Assembly (NCBI RefSeq): GCF_022601975.1
Contig: NZ_JAKVIR010000019.1
Coordinates: forward strand, 1-64,000
Reading direction: 5' to 3'
Length of the DNA: 64,000 bases
Source: Pontibacter sp. E15-1
Lineage (GTDB): Bacteria > Bacteroidota > Bacteroidia > Cytophagales > Hymenobacteraceae
The notes below the pieces were generated by a model. That model was not told the DNA's origin, searched no databases, and was given only the letters and a program-made list of their open reading frames with translations. Of the stretch, positions 37,480 to 46,581 are shown piece by piece; the stretch's first letter is position 1; each line of letters begins with the position of its first letter. The position numbers were made by a program, and so were the translations under genes.

Positions 37480-37516
37480 AAAACCCGCTTATTTGGATAA
37501 ATAAGCGGGTTTTTTG
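37480..37516 (+). terminator. strong rho-independent terminator
   Basis: AAAACCCGCTTATTT (37480-37494) pairs with AAATAAGCGGGTTTT after the loop GGAT, followed by a T run (TTTTTTGTTT) on the plus strand. The only plus-strand candidate upstream is the 38-residue frame. On the minus strand the T run is shorter; it could also stop transcripts from efflux system 2. Confidence 0.8.
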
Positions 37517-37971
37517 TTTCCAGAGTAACATAAAAGTAACAAAAAAGATATTTACCGCTATTACTTCCCCTTTTTACTCTAGTTCTTAAACTCTTCTTTT
37601 GATTTCACTTATCAAGATTGGTCTCCATAAATATTATTTCAGTAGCCTACCACCCTACTAGTCCGCTTATAAACACTTTGACCCGTCCTAAATTATGTTT
37701 ATCAGGACTAGACTGTTCTTTTCAAAAAATGTATTGACTACTTTTTGAGTTGCAGCAGTTCTCTGGTTGAGGCATATATCATAATATGTGTAGAGACATT
37801 AATGCAGACTCTACACATAGTAGGGATGTAAGGTAGCGATATGCTTGGTAGCAATATTGTATTAAGCTGACTTTTAGAACATGATTTTTCTATAAGTTGA
37901 ACACGCTTAATTTTTAAAAAAGGAACTCAGCGAAAACACCGGACTCCAATTGAAAAACAAGGCTGTCAATG
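37517..37971. other. gene-free stretch with an 11-bp inverted repeat
   Basis: No gene is visible. TATGTGTAGAG at 37785-37795 and its exact complement at 37809-37819 flank a 13-base loop, about 150 bp after the stop of the second MFS gene. It may be a processing hairpin or weak terminator for that operon. Confidence 0.45.
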
Positions 37972-39564
37972 CTAATACTTTGTTACTGTGGCTGCCATTC
38001 CCGGCTTATCCAACATCTTTCTTTTCCCTCGCTTACCATATAGCTTTGCCCTTAGCACACGTAAAGACGTAAACCTTAGCTTTTCAAAGTGGTGCTGTAA
38101 AACAAAAACCATTATTCCTAACCCGGCTAAACTCACCAATCCAAATACTTTTTTATTTGCCGCAAGAACTGCATTCACCTGAAGGTTTTTATAGCCACCC
38201 AAAGCATTTTGAAGTGATAGAAGGTTTCCATCAAAATATACAGCAAGATTGTTTACGCTGTCCCATTGAAACTTATATTGAAGCCAAGAATATAAAGAAG
38301 TAAATAACGCAGTAGTGATAACACTCCTGAAAGTCATGACCAAGCCAATTGACTGCAGGAGCTGTTCCATAGGCAGCTTATCTAAAGTATAGAACCAAAC
38401 AGCTATAAAAAGTACTGCCATCCCATAGCCTTTCAGCATCATGGGCAGAAACCAGTTCCCATAATTCATTTCCGGAACCATCATAAAATACATCATGACA
38501 GAATAGAGGAAAAAGGCTGCAAACCCTGAAAAGATAAGCATTTTCGTGGATCTTTCGCTTTTATACCAGGGATAGGAAACTATACCGCCAATCAATACGC
38601 CCGGGATCATCATTAGATTCAAAGAAGCGTTTGTTATCGCATCATATCCTAAGACACCTGAGGTATAAATACTTTGGATAGAACCTGTTCCAAGAAAAAC
38701 GGCAGTAAACGCCAGCAGCAGTAATACATTCAACACATTGCTCTTTGTAAAGATCTCAAATGAGGCGTAAGGTCTTTTTAGATTTAGTTGTCGCAATGTC
38801 ATCACAGCAAAACTGACTAACATACCCCAAAATGAAAATCTTATTGATTCTGACTGAAACCAGTTAAGTGTTTTGCCGAAAGAAAAGAAATAGGCTAGAC
38901 ACATCATCGATACAGAGAACAGCAAAATGCTTAACCAATCTACTTGAGAAAAAGGCAGCTTCCGGGAAAAACGTTTCTCGTGTATAAAAACGACACTTAA
39001 CATGACCAGCAACAAGCAGATAGCCAAAGTTAGGTAATGCGGGTATTGCCAAGTTGTCTGATAAGCAAGTTTTATAATATAGTAGCCTGATACGTTTCCT
39101 AATATGATGGCAAATGGATAAAAAACAGCGTAAAACTTTCCCTTGCTCCCTTCGCCACTAATGATAGCCATAAGCGGCAGCATAAACTCCATGATTGGGA
39201 AAATCTTAAAGAACCCAATGATAAAAGAAGCAGCTACAATCACTTCAGGAACATTGGTTGTGGCAATTATGTAAGAGAAAACAGCGACTATGGAATAGGA
39301 CACGACTAAAGTTTCCTTAACACGGAAGCGCATTTTTACCCTCAAAAAAAGGGTTAATGCTGCGGCTAACCCTATGGCAGCCGCATAGTTTGCCCAAACC
39401 AAATATTCAGGCATTGTTCCTAAATCGCCGGTCATCATGGCAATGTTGCCAGTGTAGACACTGCCAATGGATATGTTGATTACCGTAAAAACAATGATCA
39501 GCAGCAACTGCAACGGTTTTGGAACCCAATCTTTGAATAACCCCCTGTTGTAATCAGACATCAT
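37972..39564 (-). CDS. MFS drug exporter, EmrB-like (efflux system 2)
   Basis: This is a 530-residue major facilitator with about 14 hydrophobic segments. The N-terminus (YNRGLFKDWVPKPLQLLLII) and loop (AIISGEGSKGKFYAVFYPFA) align with the system 1 pump, so the two are paralogues, yet the nucleotide sequence here is much more AT-rich. Its ATG overlaps the adaptor gene's stop by four bases. The two ATG codons 39564 and 39561 are adjacent, and either may be used. It would form a tripartite pump with the next two genes; substrate unknown. The adjacent AraC gene is the likely regulator. Confidence 0.9.
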   Translation of the reverse strand: MMSDYNRGLFKDWVPKPLQLLLIIVFTVINISIGSVYTGNIAMMTGDLGTMPEYLVWANYAAAIGLAAALTLFLRVKMRFRVKETLVVSYSIVAVFSYIIATTNVPEVIVAASFIIGFFKIFPIMEFMLPLMAIISGEGSKGKFYAVFYPFAIILGNVSGYYIIKLAYQTTWQYPHYLTLAICLLLVMLSVVFIHEKRFSRKLPFSQVDWLSILLFSVSMMCLAYFFSFGKTLNWFQSESIRFSFWGMLVSFAVMTLRQLNLKRPYASFEIFTKSNVLNVLLLLAFTAVFLGTGSIQSIYTSGVLGYDAITNASLNLMMIPGVLIGGIVSYPWYKSERSTKMLIFSGFAAFFLYSVMMYFMMVPEMNYGNWFLPMMLKGYGMAVLFIAVWFYTLDKLPMEQLLQSIGLVMTFRSVITTALFTSLYSWLQYKFQWDSVNNLAVYFDGNLLSLQNALGGYKNLQVNAVLAANKKVFGLVSLAGLGIMVFVLQHHFEKLRFTSLRVLRAKLYGKRGKRKMLDKPGMAATVTKY

Positions 39565-40712
39565 TTCGTGCTTTTCAGGGTTACGCTTACGTTCATACCT
39601 GCCCGAAGCTGCTGCAAATCCTCTTGCTTGGTGTCGGAATCAAACTCAATTCTTACAGGTATCCTTTGTTGCACCTTTACAAAGTTTCCGCTGGAATTGT
39701 CTACCGGTATATTGGAGTATTTTGCGCCGGTTGCTGCCGAGATGGCTGTAACCACACCTGTGAATTGCTGGCCATTCAATGCGTCAACTGTAATGTTCAT
39801 TTTCTTGCCCAGCTTCACTTTTGACATTTGGTTTTCGAGAAAATTAGCGGTTATCCATTTCTGACCGTCCAGCACTATTGTTCCTAATTGCTGGCCGGGT
39901 TGCACCAATTGACCTTCGTTAATTAACCTTCTTCCCATGATGCCATCGTAAGGGGCCGTAATCACAGCATAAGAAAGATTGATCTTCGCCATTTCTAGCA
40001 TAGCAGCAGTTCTTTTTATTTCTGCATCGTTTACACTAAGCCGGCTTTTGGTTTCACTGGTAGCAAAAGTTGCGCTGTGCTTTTGGCTTACCAAGGTTTC
40101 ATAGGCAGCCTTGGTTGCATCGTACTCTGTTTTCACCTGGTCGTACTGTTGCCTTGTCACTGCCTCATCGGCTAAAAGGTTTTTATAACGCTTCAGGTTT
40201 TGCTCTGCGTTCCACAACCTTGCTTTAGCCCCGGATATATTGGCTTCTGCTACGTTAATATTGTTGGAAACTGTATTTATGCTTGACAAAGTCACTTCTC
40301 TTGCAGCAAGGGCATTTTGATAAGCTGCTTCCGCTTGGGCAACTTGTGTGCGAAGCTCACGGTCATCCAACACAACAAGCGTATCACCCTTCTTTACCCC
40401 TTGGTGTTCGTTGTACTGAATTTCTTTGATGTAACCTGATACTCTTGTATTGACAGGGTTTATAAATTCTTCGACCTGCGCCGAATTCGTGAAATTGTCT
40501 TCGTTAAGATGAAAATAATTTTGTATCAGCCAATAAAAGCCCCCCGCAGCAACTGTTAAAACAACTAAATTAATAACGGTTGTTTTGATCCTATTCAACT
40601 TTCTATCTTTCTTTTTTGAAGCATGTTTACTATGCTTCCCTTGCGCGGTTTCATGCGCTGTTTTAGTTGAAACCTCGACTTGTTTTTCTGTATTTTGCAT
40701 GTTACGCTGCAT
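39561..40712 (-). CDS. HlyD/EmrA-family membrane fusion protein (efflux system 2)
   Basis: This is a 383-residue adaptor with a longer Lys-rich cytoplasmic N-terminus than its paralogue, one membrane segment (VINLVVLTVAAGGFYWLIQN, about 47-66), lipoyl halves (VSGYIKEIQYNEHQGVKKGD and VITAPYDGIMGRRLINEGQL) around a helical hairpin, and a beta-barrel. The closing YSNIPVDNSSGNFVKVQQRI matches the system 1 protein closely. It starts 18 bp after the TolC-type gene; MQNTEKQ at 40700 is an alternative start. Confidence 0.92.
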   Translation of the reverse strand: MQRNMQNTEKQVEVSTKTAHETAQGKHSKHASKKKDRKLNRIKTTVINLVVLTVAAGGFYWLIQNYFHLNEDNFTNSAQVEEFINPVNTRVSGYIKEIQYNEHQGVKKGDTLVVLDDRELRTQVAQAEAAYQNALAAREVTLSSINTVSNNINVAEANISGAKARLWNAEQNLKRYKNLLADEAVTRQQYDQVKTEYDATKAAYETLVSQKHSATFATSETKSRLSVNDAEIKRTAAMLEMAKINLSYAVITAPYDGIMGRRLINEGQLVQPGQQLGTIVLDGQKWITANFLENQMSKVKLGKKMNITVDALNGQQFTGVVTAISAATGAKYSNIPVDNSSGNFVKVQQRIPVRIEFDSDTKQEDLQQLRAGMNVSVTLKSTK

Positions 40713-40730
40713 TTTCTTGAAATTTAATTT

Positions 40731-42041
40731 TTATAGTGTCCCTGTTGCTCTTAGCAAGTTGGAGTATTGATAAAGCACGTTAATTTCAGCATTCGCGTAC
40801 TGCAACTCTGCTTCTAATTTTGCATTGGTTGCATCCAGCATGTCTGCCTGTAGTGCTTGTTGGTTTAAATACTTCGCCTCAATAATGCGATAATTCTCAT
40901 TGGCAAGCTTTTCACTTTCTTTAGAAATCTCTGCCTGCTTCATAGCTTCCTGAAACTTGAGGAATGAGGTATTTACCAAAATATCAAGGTTCTGCTGTTG
41001 CAAAAGCATTGCGTTTGTTGCCTGAGCGGCCTGCATTTTACTTAACTTTTCTTTTGTGCCGGTTTTAAATAGATTGTCGATATTATAACTGATCGAGATG
41101 CCTGCCTGCCAGGTGCTTGCGTATAAATCTTTTGCCGGAAGGGAGTTGGTAAGTGGTCGGTTCATATTGTAACCACCAACAGCAGCAACTGTGGGCATTC
41201 TCTCGCTTTTTGTTATCTCAACATTCTTTTCCGCCATAGCAATCGAGGTTTTGGCTGATTTGATAACGGGGTGATTTGTATGTGCCAAATCGAAGTAATA
41301 CTGCAGATTGTTCAAGGCACCTATTTCTCCGGTATTTTCGTCTGGTACAATAAGCACATCCGGAGACAAACCAATAGCGGTAGTCAGTTGGTAATTGTGA
41401 GCCAAGCGGTTGTTTTCGATAACTAAAATTGCCTGGTCAAGATTTTTTATCATCAATTCTCCACGGATGACCTCATTTCTGGTGACCATGCCCTGTTGAT
41501 ACATCTTCTGCACATTATCCAGGCGCTGCTGTGCAAGTTTGCGGTTGTGCAGGTAGACTTCTCTTTGATTGATTGCTTTCTGTATATCGAGATAATTTGA
41601 AAGGACCAGGAACTTAATGTTTTGCTGGTCTCTCTCCAGATCGAGTTCAGAGATCTGTTCCCTCAGCTGCGAGATTTCTATTGACTTCTTAACCAAACCG
41701 CCTTTGTATAATACCTCAGACGCTTGTATGCCATAAGTGTTCCCAAAATGAGGCATTTCAAAACTTTCCACTTTCGAAAAGTTTTCATCCATCAATTTGA
41801 TATTACCAACATAAAAGCTACTTGCACCTGCAGTGATTGTAGGTAGCTGTTGCAGCTCTGCAACTTTAGTTTGCTGGTTAGCGATCTTTACATTTGCTAC
41901 GGATAATTTCAACTGTGCATGATTTTCAAGTGCAAGCTGCAGCACTTCTTCCAGCGGCATGATGCGCTGAGATGTTTGTGCGTTTGCATTCAAGAAAAAA
42001 AACATCAGAAAGAAAACTGATACCCTGTTTTTCAGTTTCAT
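40731..42041 (-). CDS. TolC-family outer membrane channel (efflux system 2)
   Basis: This is a 436-residue outer membrane efflux protein with signal peptide (residues 1-21, ending NANAQ). It has the same two-fold helical layout as the system 1 channel and the same closing motif (QQALQADMLDATNAKLEAEL). It heads the second pump operon, 91 bp downstream of the AraC gene, and may be cotranscribed with it. Confidence 0.9.
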   Translation of the reverse strand: MKLKNRVSVFFLMFFFLNANAQTSQRIMPLEEVLQLALENHAQLKLSVANVKIANQQTKVAELQQLPTITAGASSFYVGNIKLMDENFSKVESFEMPHFGNTYGIQASEVLYKGGLVKKSIEISQLREQISELDLERDQQNIKFLVLSNYLDIQKAINQREVYLHNRKLAQQRLDNVQKMYQQGMVTRNEVIRGELMIKNLDQAILVIENNRLAHNYQLTTAIGLSPDVLIVPDENTGEIGALNNLQYYFDLAHTNHPVIKSAKTSIAMAEKNVEITKSERMPTVAAVGGYNMNRPLTNSLPAKDLYASTWQAGISISYNIDNLFKTGTKEKLSKMQAAQATNAMLLQQQNLDILVNTSFLKFQEAMKQAEISKESEKLANENYRIIEAKYLNQQALQADMLDATNAKLEAELQYANAEINVLYQYSNLLRATGTL

Positions 42042-42132
42042 ATTTACTTAAATTTTTACAGGGCAAAGGTAGATTCGAGAAGAGCCTCAAAAAATGGTGG
42101 GAATAATGAAAAGAATGTTCAAAAGTAAGATT

Positions 42133-42966
42133 CTATATTCTAAAATTGCGTCTATAACTGGTCGGTGTCTCTAAAACATGCTTTTTAAAGAAATGACTGA
42201 AAGCATACTGATCGCTAAACTTTAGGTCTGATGCTATTTCGTAGATTGATTTGTCCGTTGAAGAAAGCATTGCTTTGGCTTCCCTTAACAGCAAAGCGGA
42301 AATGATTTGCCCGGCTGTTTTCCCTGCTACCTCCTTAAGGACTGCAGACAAATGCCTTGAAGTAATGGAAAGTTTCCCTGCGTAAAAGGTGATGTCCCGC
42401 TGATTAAGATAATTCTCTTCCACTTCTTTCAAAAAGGTAAGTACAATTTCCTCCTTGCGGGAATTTTGTTTTGTTGACGATTTTGAGTAAGCCTCGACAA
42501 TCTGGACAAATTGATAAAGAAGAGCTGAAAATAAATGGGTGCTTATCTCCTCGTTATGAGATTCGGAAGTTGGATTGCTAAGATTGGACTGTAAAAGTTC
42601 TGCAGTAATTACCATAGCAGAAAACTTTTCCGGAAGTGGTAGAAAGTGCCTTACTCTTTTGTTACTTAAATAAACATAAACATTCACCCGGTCTATTTTC
42701 AAAGGCAGTTTTTCAACATAATTCTTTGCAAAAGCTACCGCCATGATTTCTATGTCCTTACTTACTTCCAGTATTTCATAGACCTTCTTAGGGTCGATAA
42801 TGTACACTGAATTTGCTGTAAGCGTAATGGTATGGAGGTTTTCAATAAAAACCAAGCTTCCCTTTTTAACAATGAAGAAGGCAGGGGCTTCAGGATGGTG
42901 AGGTCGGTTCACGACTAGGTAATCAAAAAGGGTATGCTCATCAAAGACTTTAATATCAAACGCCAT
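42133..42966 (-). CDS. AraC family transcriptional regulator
   Basis: This is a 277-residue activator-type regulator. The N-terminal part is a cupin-like sensing domain (PAFFIVKKGSLVFIENLHTI); the C-terminal 100 residues hold the two helix-turn-helix motifs (ITFYAGKLSITSRHLSAVLK and SIYEIASDLKFSDQYAFSHF then FKKHVLETPTSYRR). I chose ATG 42966 (MAFDIKVF) over a TTG at 42999. It precedes efflux system 2 on the same strand, so it is the likely regulator of that pump, in contrast to the MarR protein of system 1. Confidence 0.88.
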   Translation of the reverse strand: MAFDIKVFDEHTLFDYLVVNRPHHPEAPAFFIVKKGSLVFIENLHTITLTANSVYIIDPKKVYEILEVSKDIEIMAVAFAKNYVEKLPLKIDRVNVYVYLSNKRVRHFLPLPEKFSAMVITAELLQSNLSNPTSESHNEEISTHLFSALLYQFVQIVEAYSKSSTKQNSRKEEIVLTFLKEVEENYLNQRDITFYAGKLSITSRHLSAVLKEVAGKTAGQIISALLLREAKAMLSSTDKSIYEIASDLKFSDQYAFSHFFKKHVLETPTSYRRNFRI

Positions 42967-43409
42967 ACATTGTAGTTTTAAAACAACTAAACGAATCAAA
43001 GATGTTTACTATAGTAAGGCCTAGATATGTTAAATTATATACAACCTACCCTAAATATTTACCGGTGCATGGCATCCCATTCACTTTCCAACGATCTATT
43101 AAGTTCTCGCTTATCCTCAACATACGCTTCGACCACTGGCCACGATATGGAGTACTTCACCTTTGGAGTCACCGTCATATTTGCGAAGCTGTAAGCCCTT
43201 GTTCTTCTTTTATTTTCTTGCGGAGTTAAGTAAATCAACTGTGCGGCTTTTTTAGCCCACCTCATACGACAACTAAACCTTGTAAATATGGTTTGATAAG
43301 TCAATCCTGCGGTCTACCATAAGCAGAAAATCCGCCCCATCTATTGTAGAGCGGATTCGTGGTTGGATAAATTCACCCTTTGGTTTCGCACCAATATAGT
43401 AGAACCTTA
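42967..43409. other. intergenic stretch
   Basis: I see no convincing gene. An 81-residue frame on the minus strand (43059-43304) lacks recognisable content. The region should hold the AraC promoter, and it contains the terminator of the monooxygenase gene. Confidence 0.4.
43329..43357 (-). terminator. probable terminator of the monooxygenase gene
   Basis: AATCCGC (43329-43335) pairs with GCGGATT (43351-43357). On the minus strand the hairpin is followed by TTTCTG. It lies about 53 bp after the stop. Confidence 0.45.
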
Positions 43410-44453
43410 TCAAACAAGCGCCTTGCGCACGCGAGGCAAGACTTTGGTGCCAAGTAATTCAATGCTCTTCAGGAAGGTCTCGTGCGGCATGCCTCCAACA
43501 TCCATCTGCAGGATCTGGCGGGAATGACCTAGCAGCTTATGGAGCTGAAGGATGCGGTCTGCCACCTCTTCAGGTCCACCTGCAAACACCATCCCCTTTT
43601 GCAGTTCAACTTCGCGACCCGAAGGCGCATCCATTTTCCGACCAATCTCTGCTGAGCCGGTCCGGAACATACGAAGCTCGTGTTCCAAGTAGATATTCCG
43701 GGCTTCATTATCCGTTTCACCAACAAATCCGTGCACGGCAACGGCAATGTCAGCTTCATTGGCAGCATGCCCCGCTTTAACCCAGGCATCGCGGAAGGCA
43801 CGGCTATACTGTCCCCAATGCTCCGGCGTGCCACCCAGGATACCCAGGAACATGGGCACGCCGAGTTCGGCAGCCCGGTAAACAGAACCCGGACTTCCGC
43901 CGGTACCCAACCAGATCTTTAGAGGGTGTTCCGGCCGTGGAACAATCAAGGTATCACGAAGCGGCTTGCTACGGTGCGGACCTTCCCAGGTAACGCGTTC
44001 CTGCTTGTTTAATTGAAGTAACAATTCAAACTTGGAACTGAACAGCTTATCGTATTCGCTCGAATCCTGATCGAAGATCGAGAAGGTAATATCTGATGAA
44101 CCCCGGCCTGCTACCATTTCGATACGCGCTGGCGCAATGGCTGCTGCTGTAGCTAGCTGCTGGAATACACGGATGGGGTCATCGGTGGAAAGCACATTGA
44201 CTGCCGTACCGAGTTTGATCCGGCTGGTAGAGGCCGCTGCCAGGTTCACCAGCGCGGTTGGGGATGAAATTGGCATCGATTGGGTGTGGTGTTCGCCAAA
44301 GCCAAAAAAATCAAGCCCTACTTCTTCTGCCAGTTTCACTGCCTCCAGCACATCGCGGATGGCCTGCGCAGTAGTGCCGTAACTACCGTCTGCGTTGCGG
44401 GGCGTGTTCCCAAACGAGTATACCCCAAGTTCGAGCGTCTTTTTCTGTGCCAT
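43410..44453 (-). CDS. LLM class flavin-dependent oxidoreductase
   Basis: This is a 347-residue member of the bacterial luciferase-like superfamily, with FMN or F420-type TIM barrel. Features include GLDFFGFGEHHTQSMPISSP, RIKLGTAVNVLSTDDPIRVF, the phosphate-binding region IEMVAGRGSSD, and PLKIWLGTGGSPGSVYRAAE. Members oxidise diverse organic substrates and are mostly uncharacterised. It lies 22 bp downstream of the broken NAD(P)-binding gene on the same strand and may form a small redox operon with DoxX and two SDR-like genes, all near the HxlR regulator. Confidence 0.9.
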   Translation of the reverse strand: MAQKKTLELGVYSFGNTPRNADGSYGTTAQAIRDVLEAVKLAEEVGLDFFGFGEHHTQSMPISSPTALVNLAAASTSRIKLGTAVNVLSTDDPIRVFQQLATAAAIAPARIEMVAGRGSSDITFSIFDQDSSEYDKLFSSKFELLLQLNKQERVTWEGPHRSKPLRDTLIVPRPEHPLKIWLGTGGSPGSVYRAAELGVPMFLGILGGTPEHWGQYSRAFRDAWVKAGHAANEADIAVAVHGFVGETDNEARNIYLEHELRMFRTGSAEIGRKMDAPSGREVELQKGMVFAGGPEEVADRILQLHKLLGHSRQILQMDVGGMPHETFLKSIELLGTKVLPRVRKALV

Positions 44454-44475
44454 ATACTATTAGAGAATCTGGTTA

Positions 44476-45108
44476 TTAACTGCCAATGATAGGCATGGAC
44501 CTTACATATTCCCGGTTGCTCAATTCTTTTAACACAAAGGCAGAAATGTCTGCCCGGGTGATTTTGAAACTGATCTTTTTATCTCCAAAGGTTACTTTCG
44601 CATTGCCGGTTGGGGCACCGTCCACCGGGGCAATGAATCGAACGATGGTCCAATCGAGTCCGGAAACTTTGGTAAGCTCACCAGAAGCCACAATCTCCTT
44701 ATATGGTTTAGGAAGAAATAACCTTGCCATCACTTTTGGCAATACCGTAGCCACGGAAGTGTGGTCCTACTCGAAGGGTACGGCAGGGGTGGCAATGGTA
44801 ATAAAGCGGGAAATTCCCAGCGCTTTCATGGCCTGAATAATATGCTTATGACCTGTGGCAATCGGCATTCCCGGATAAGAACGTTTCAGCGCAGGCCCCA
44901 GAAAACTGACCACTGCATCTGTACCTTTAATGGCTTCTTTAACCTGGTCAAAGTCCGACAACTCTCCCATAAAGATCTGGGAATTGTCTGCTTGCGGCAA
45001 TCCTTCTGTTTTGCGGCTATACAGGTGCAGTTGGTGCCCCTCTCTCAACGCCTGCTCTACAAACAAACGGCCTATCGCGCCGCTGGCTCCAAATACTGCT
45101 ATCTTCAC
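44476..45108 (-). pseudogene. NAD(P)H-binding SDR-like gene broken by one amber codon
   Basis: The frame starts MKIAVFGASGAIGRLFVEQA (NAD(P)-binding Rossmann motif GASGAIG) and runs to TPAVPFE, where a TAG occurs at 44767-44769. It then continues in the same frame with DHTSVATVLPKVMARLFLPK, LDWTIVRFIAPVDGAPTGNA and the natural end SMPIIGS. The 211-codon whole matches the atypical SDR/NmrA-like family; the TAG could have been AAG. No other lesion is seen, so the event is recent or is a sequencing error. It lies between DoxX (2 bp) and the monooxygenase gene. Confidence 0.8.
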
Positions 45109-45110
45109 GC

Positions 45111-45491
45111 TTAATTCGACTGAGGTGTTAAAACAAGCTCTTTTTTACCCGGTAGAAACAAGGCCTTATCTCGCAGGAAGGCAGAAACCCAGATAAGTAC
45201 CAGTGGTATAAGGGCATTTAGTGGTGCGGCATGTGATAACTCTGTAGCCAGTGCACCGGCAAAGTAGCTGGCCAGCAAAATAAAGCCAAGTCGCATGGTT
45301 TTAGGGAAAGCAAACAAGGCTGCGAAAACAATCTCTGCTATGCCCAGCATGATCCGGTATTGCCCCACGCCTACTGCTTCCAGCGCTTTTGCACCTTCTG
45401 CACCGCCGGCTAATTTCATAATGCCGCTAAAGGCTACCATAGCTACTGCAAGTACAGAGATAATGATGGTGATGATTCTAACTATTTTCAT
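45111..45491 (-). CDS. DoxX family membrane protein
   Basis: This is a 126-residue protein with four hydrophobic segments, starting MKIVRIITIIISVLAVAMVA. The motif AFSGIMKLAGGAEGAKALEA followed by GVGQYRIMLGIAEIVFAALF fits the DoxX-like family (DoxX_2 type), whose members are small membrane proteins often found with oxidoreductases. The role is unknown. It starts between the two broken SDR-like genes and ends 2 bp before the second, and is probably cotranscribed. Confidence 0.85.
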   Translation of the reverse strand: MKIVRIITIIISVLAVAMVAFSGIMKLAGGAEGAKALEAVGVGQYRIMLGIAEIVFAALFAFPKTMRLGFILLASYFAGALATELSHAAPLNALIPLVLIWVSAFLRDKALFLPGKKELVLTPQSN

Positions 45492-45531
45492 TTTAAGTTG
45501 ATTGAAAGATAAAGGATAAATAAGTAAAGAA

Positions 45532-45581
45532 TGGCTGCACCATTTGCCGATATAACAATCTATAAACTGATGGTGCAGCCA
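45532..45581 (-). terminator. long-loop hairpin between SDR-like gene and doxX
   Basis: TGGCTGCACCAT (45532-45543) and its exact complement (45570-45581) form 12-bp arms around 26 bases. On the minus strand the hairpin is followed by TCTTTACTTATTT. It could end the transcript of the upstream SDR-like gene or be an operator for doxX. Confidence 0.45.
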
Positions 45582-45598
45582 CCTTTATAGATTGATTA

Positions 45599-46473
45599 TT
45601 ACAGTTGATAAGCTGTTTTCAGGAAATCCTGAACCGTCTGCGCTTTTCTTCCCAGTATTGTTTCCAGATCAGTAGCAGGGAAATCAAACTCGCCCTGGGC
45701 AATGGCTACACAAAAGGTTGCAGCACCTTGGATCATCTCGTCCGGAACACCGTAGCTTTTCAACTGCTCGCTGTAGACGCCCGGTGAAGGTGAAACATAC
45801 TGGATCGTTTTGCCGGATAGGTCGCTGAGCATGCCGGCAATGTCCTGGAAGGAATAAGCCACAGGGCCACCCATTTCATAAACCTTGTTTTCGTGCTCTT
45901 CTGTAGTAAGCAGCACAGCACCTGCGGCTGCCAGATCATGACGGCCGGCATACGAAGCCTTCCCATCACCGGCTGGCAGGAAAATAGTGCCCGTTTCAAT
46001 TACCTTATCGCCCATAAACATTGGCAGAATATCGGTATACAAGCCATTCTTTAAGATGGTATAAGTAAGACCTGATGCCTTGATCAGGTTATCTGTTTTC
46101 CAATGCGCATCAGCTACCAGGGCAATTGGTGAGGAACCATCTTCCAATTTGCGCTGGGCGCTTGTGTAAAAGATGTGGTCCACCTTAGCTTCTACGGCAG
46201 CTTTTACTACGTTCTCATGCTGGGCAAAGCGGTTCATTATATCGCTCGAAGAAACGAAGTATAGTTTATCTACTCCCTGAAATCTGCCACTAAGGATTCA
46301 TACTCGTTGTAATCCCCTTGAATTACGTTTATCCCTTTTGCCTTCAGTTCTTCCGCTTTTGCAAGGTCCCGCACCAGGACAGAAATATTACCTGCATTTG
46401 TTTTATGAAGCAGTTCTGTTACAACTGCCTGGCCTAATTGTCCGGTAGCACCGGTTACTAAAATCTTGCTCAT
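45599..46473 (-). pseudogene. NmrA-like/SDR NAD(P)-binding gene broken by a one-base frameshift
   Basis: The first part starts MSKILVTGATGQLGQAVVTE (Rossmann motif GATGQLG) and runs to SLVADF. Shifting by one base at about 46281 gives the expected continuation QGVDKLYFVSSSDIMNRFAQ, HENVVKAAVEAKVDHIFYTS and on to the end at 45599. Loss of a single T in a TTTT run explains the break. The intact protein would be about 290 residues, in the NmrA/quinone oxidoreductase-2-like family that uses NAD(P)H. It faces the HxlR regulator gene divergently, a common arrangement for HxlR targets. Confidence 0.8.
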
Positions 46474-46508
46474 GGTTTTAATTACTTTGTTGATATTACA
46501 AAATTACC

Positions 46509-46516
46509 TAAATTTG
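46509..46516 (+). promoter_or_regulatory. candidate -7 box of the HxlR gene
   Basis: TAAATTTG matches the Bacteroidota consensus TAnnTTTG, 65 bp before the ATG. The direct repeats that follow would lie in the transcribed leader, suited to autorepression. Confidence 0.4.
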
Positions 46517-46526
46517 CTTTCCAAAA

Positions 46527-46570
46527 GTTAGTAATTACCATAAGGTTAGTAGTTACCTTTAGGTTAGTTA
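46527..46570. promoter_or_regulatory. three 18-bp-spaced direct repeats, HxlR operator candidate
   Basis: GTTAGTAATTACC at 46527-46539, GTTAGTAGTTACC at 46545-46557 and a shortened GTTAGTTA at 46563-46570 start exactly 18 bp apart. They sit in the intergenic region between the divergent SDR-like gene and the HxlR gene. Confidence 0.55.
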
Positions 46571-46581
46571 AGTAAAATGCG

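Noticed and set aside
43059..43304. An 81-codon minus-strand frame between the AraC and monooxygenase genes
   Set aside because: It has no ribosome site, and both the frame and its antisense are equally open; no family resemblance is visible.
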